14,487 bases of DNA, taken from NCBI GenBank assembly GCA_002454505.1, contig DKJA01000036.1, positions 34,693-49,179 on the forward strand, in the 5' to 3' direction. The position numbers and the translations under genes were made by a program. Source of the DNA: Oxalobacteraceae bacterium UBA6704. GTDB taxonomy: Bacteria; Pseudomonadota; Gammaproteobacteria; Burkholderiales; Burkholderiaceae_D. Below the pieces are notes generated by a model. It made no database searches. It was not told the origin of the DNA and worked only from the letters and a program-made list of their open reading frames with translations. This document shows positions 14,127 through 14,487 of the stretch, one piece after another (the stretch's first letter is position 1; each line of letters begins with the position of its first letter).

Positions 14127-14487
14127 ATGAACAGCACCACCAACGCGATGAACAGCCCCGCCAACGACCAGGTCCACCGCATCCTGTGCGTCGTCGGCGC
14201 CCGCCCGAATTTCATGAAGATGGCGCCCATCATGGCCGCCTTCGCCGCGCTGGGCCCGCGTGTCGAGGCCAAGCTCGTGCACACGGGCCAGCACTACGAC
14301 GTGGCGATGAACCACCAGTACTTCCAGGCGCTGGGCATTCCCGATCCGGACATCAACCTGGAAGTGGGCAGCGGCAGCCACGCCCAGCAGACGGCCGAAG
14401 TGATGCGCCGTTTCGAACCGGCGCTGGACGACGTGCAACCGTCGGCAGTGCTGGTCGTCGGCGATGTCAACTCGACGATCGCCTGCG
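14127..14487 (+). CDS. wecB: UDP-N-acetylglucosamine 2-epimerase (non-hydrolysing), partial
   Basis: The first 120 residues of the gene are present; the window ends inside it. After a short polar N-tail comes RILCVVGARPNFMKMAPIM (residues 17-35), the N-terminal glycine-rich fold of the epimerase. HTGQHYD and the LVVGDVNST motif (about 109-117) follow. The enzyme makes UDP-ManNAc from UDP-GlcNAc for surface polysaccharide. The start ATG lies two bases after the ATPase stop, so it belongs to the same operon. The remaining two thirds lie beyond the window. Confidence 0.93.
   Translation, partial: MNSTTNAMNSPANDQVHRILCVVGARPNFMKMAPIMAAFAALGPRVEAKLVHTGQHYDVAMNHQYFQALGIPDPDINLEVGSGSHAQQTAEVMRRFEPALDDVQPSAVLVVGDVNSTIAC

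Overview
The window looks like the chromosome of a GC-rich betaproteobacterium of the Massilia/Duganella type (Oxalobacteraceae). That placement is an inference from base composition, protein sequence and gene order; there is no rRNA marker. The window covers the upstream edge of an exosortase A (XrtA/PEP-CTERM) exopolysaccharide locus and a tightly packed accessory operon beside it.

Layout, left to right. (1) 57-791, minus: a secreted protein with a PEP-CTERM anchor, preceded by a near-perfect sigma-54 promoter (857-871). (2) 996-7015, minus: a seven-gene operon with overlapping or nearly touching genes. In transcription order these are a secreted cysteine-containing protein with a Tat-like leader, a 77-residue PqqD-like peptide chaperone, an HprK-related kinase, an NTP_transf_5-type nucleotidyltransferase, a GAF-domain protein, a Sel1/lytic transglycosylase, and a VAO/PCMH-type FAD oxidoreductase. 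(3) 7215-7844, minus: the Wza-like export lipoprotein of the XrtA system. (4) 7956-8759, minus: a trypsin-like serine protease. (5) 9054 to the right edge, plus: chain-length determinant, tyrosine autokinase, TIGR03016-type outer-membrane protein, XrtA-associated ATPase, and the start of wecB (UDP-GlcNAc 2-epimerase), cut off by the window end.

How they may work together. The right-hand genes make and export an exopolysaccharide: wecB supplies ManNAc precursor, the chain-length protein and kinase control polymerisation and export, and the lipoprotein and beta-barrel carry polymer across the outer membrane. PEP-CTERM proteins such as the one at the left are sorted by exosortase in the same system. 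The central operon carries a peptide-recognition protein, a kinase and a nucleotidyltransferase. The same three families recur together in the HPr-rel-A gene set and as tailoring genes in some lasso-peptide clusters. No lasso cyclase or leader protease is present here, so the substrate is unknown; the first gene of the operon is the obvious candidate.

No tRNA, rRNA, CRISPR array, transposase or phage gene was seen. No gene-free stretch exceeds 300 bases. The longest, 8760-9053, is an AT-rich divergent regulatory region with a TATAAT box and tandem 12-base repeats.
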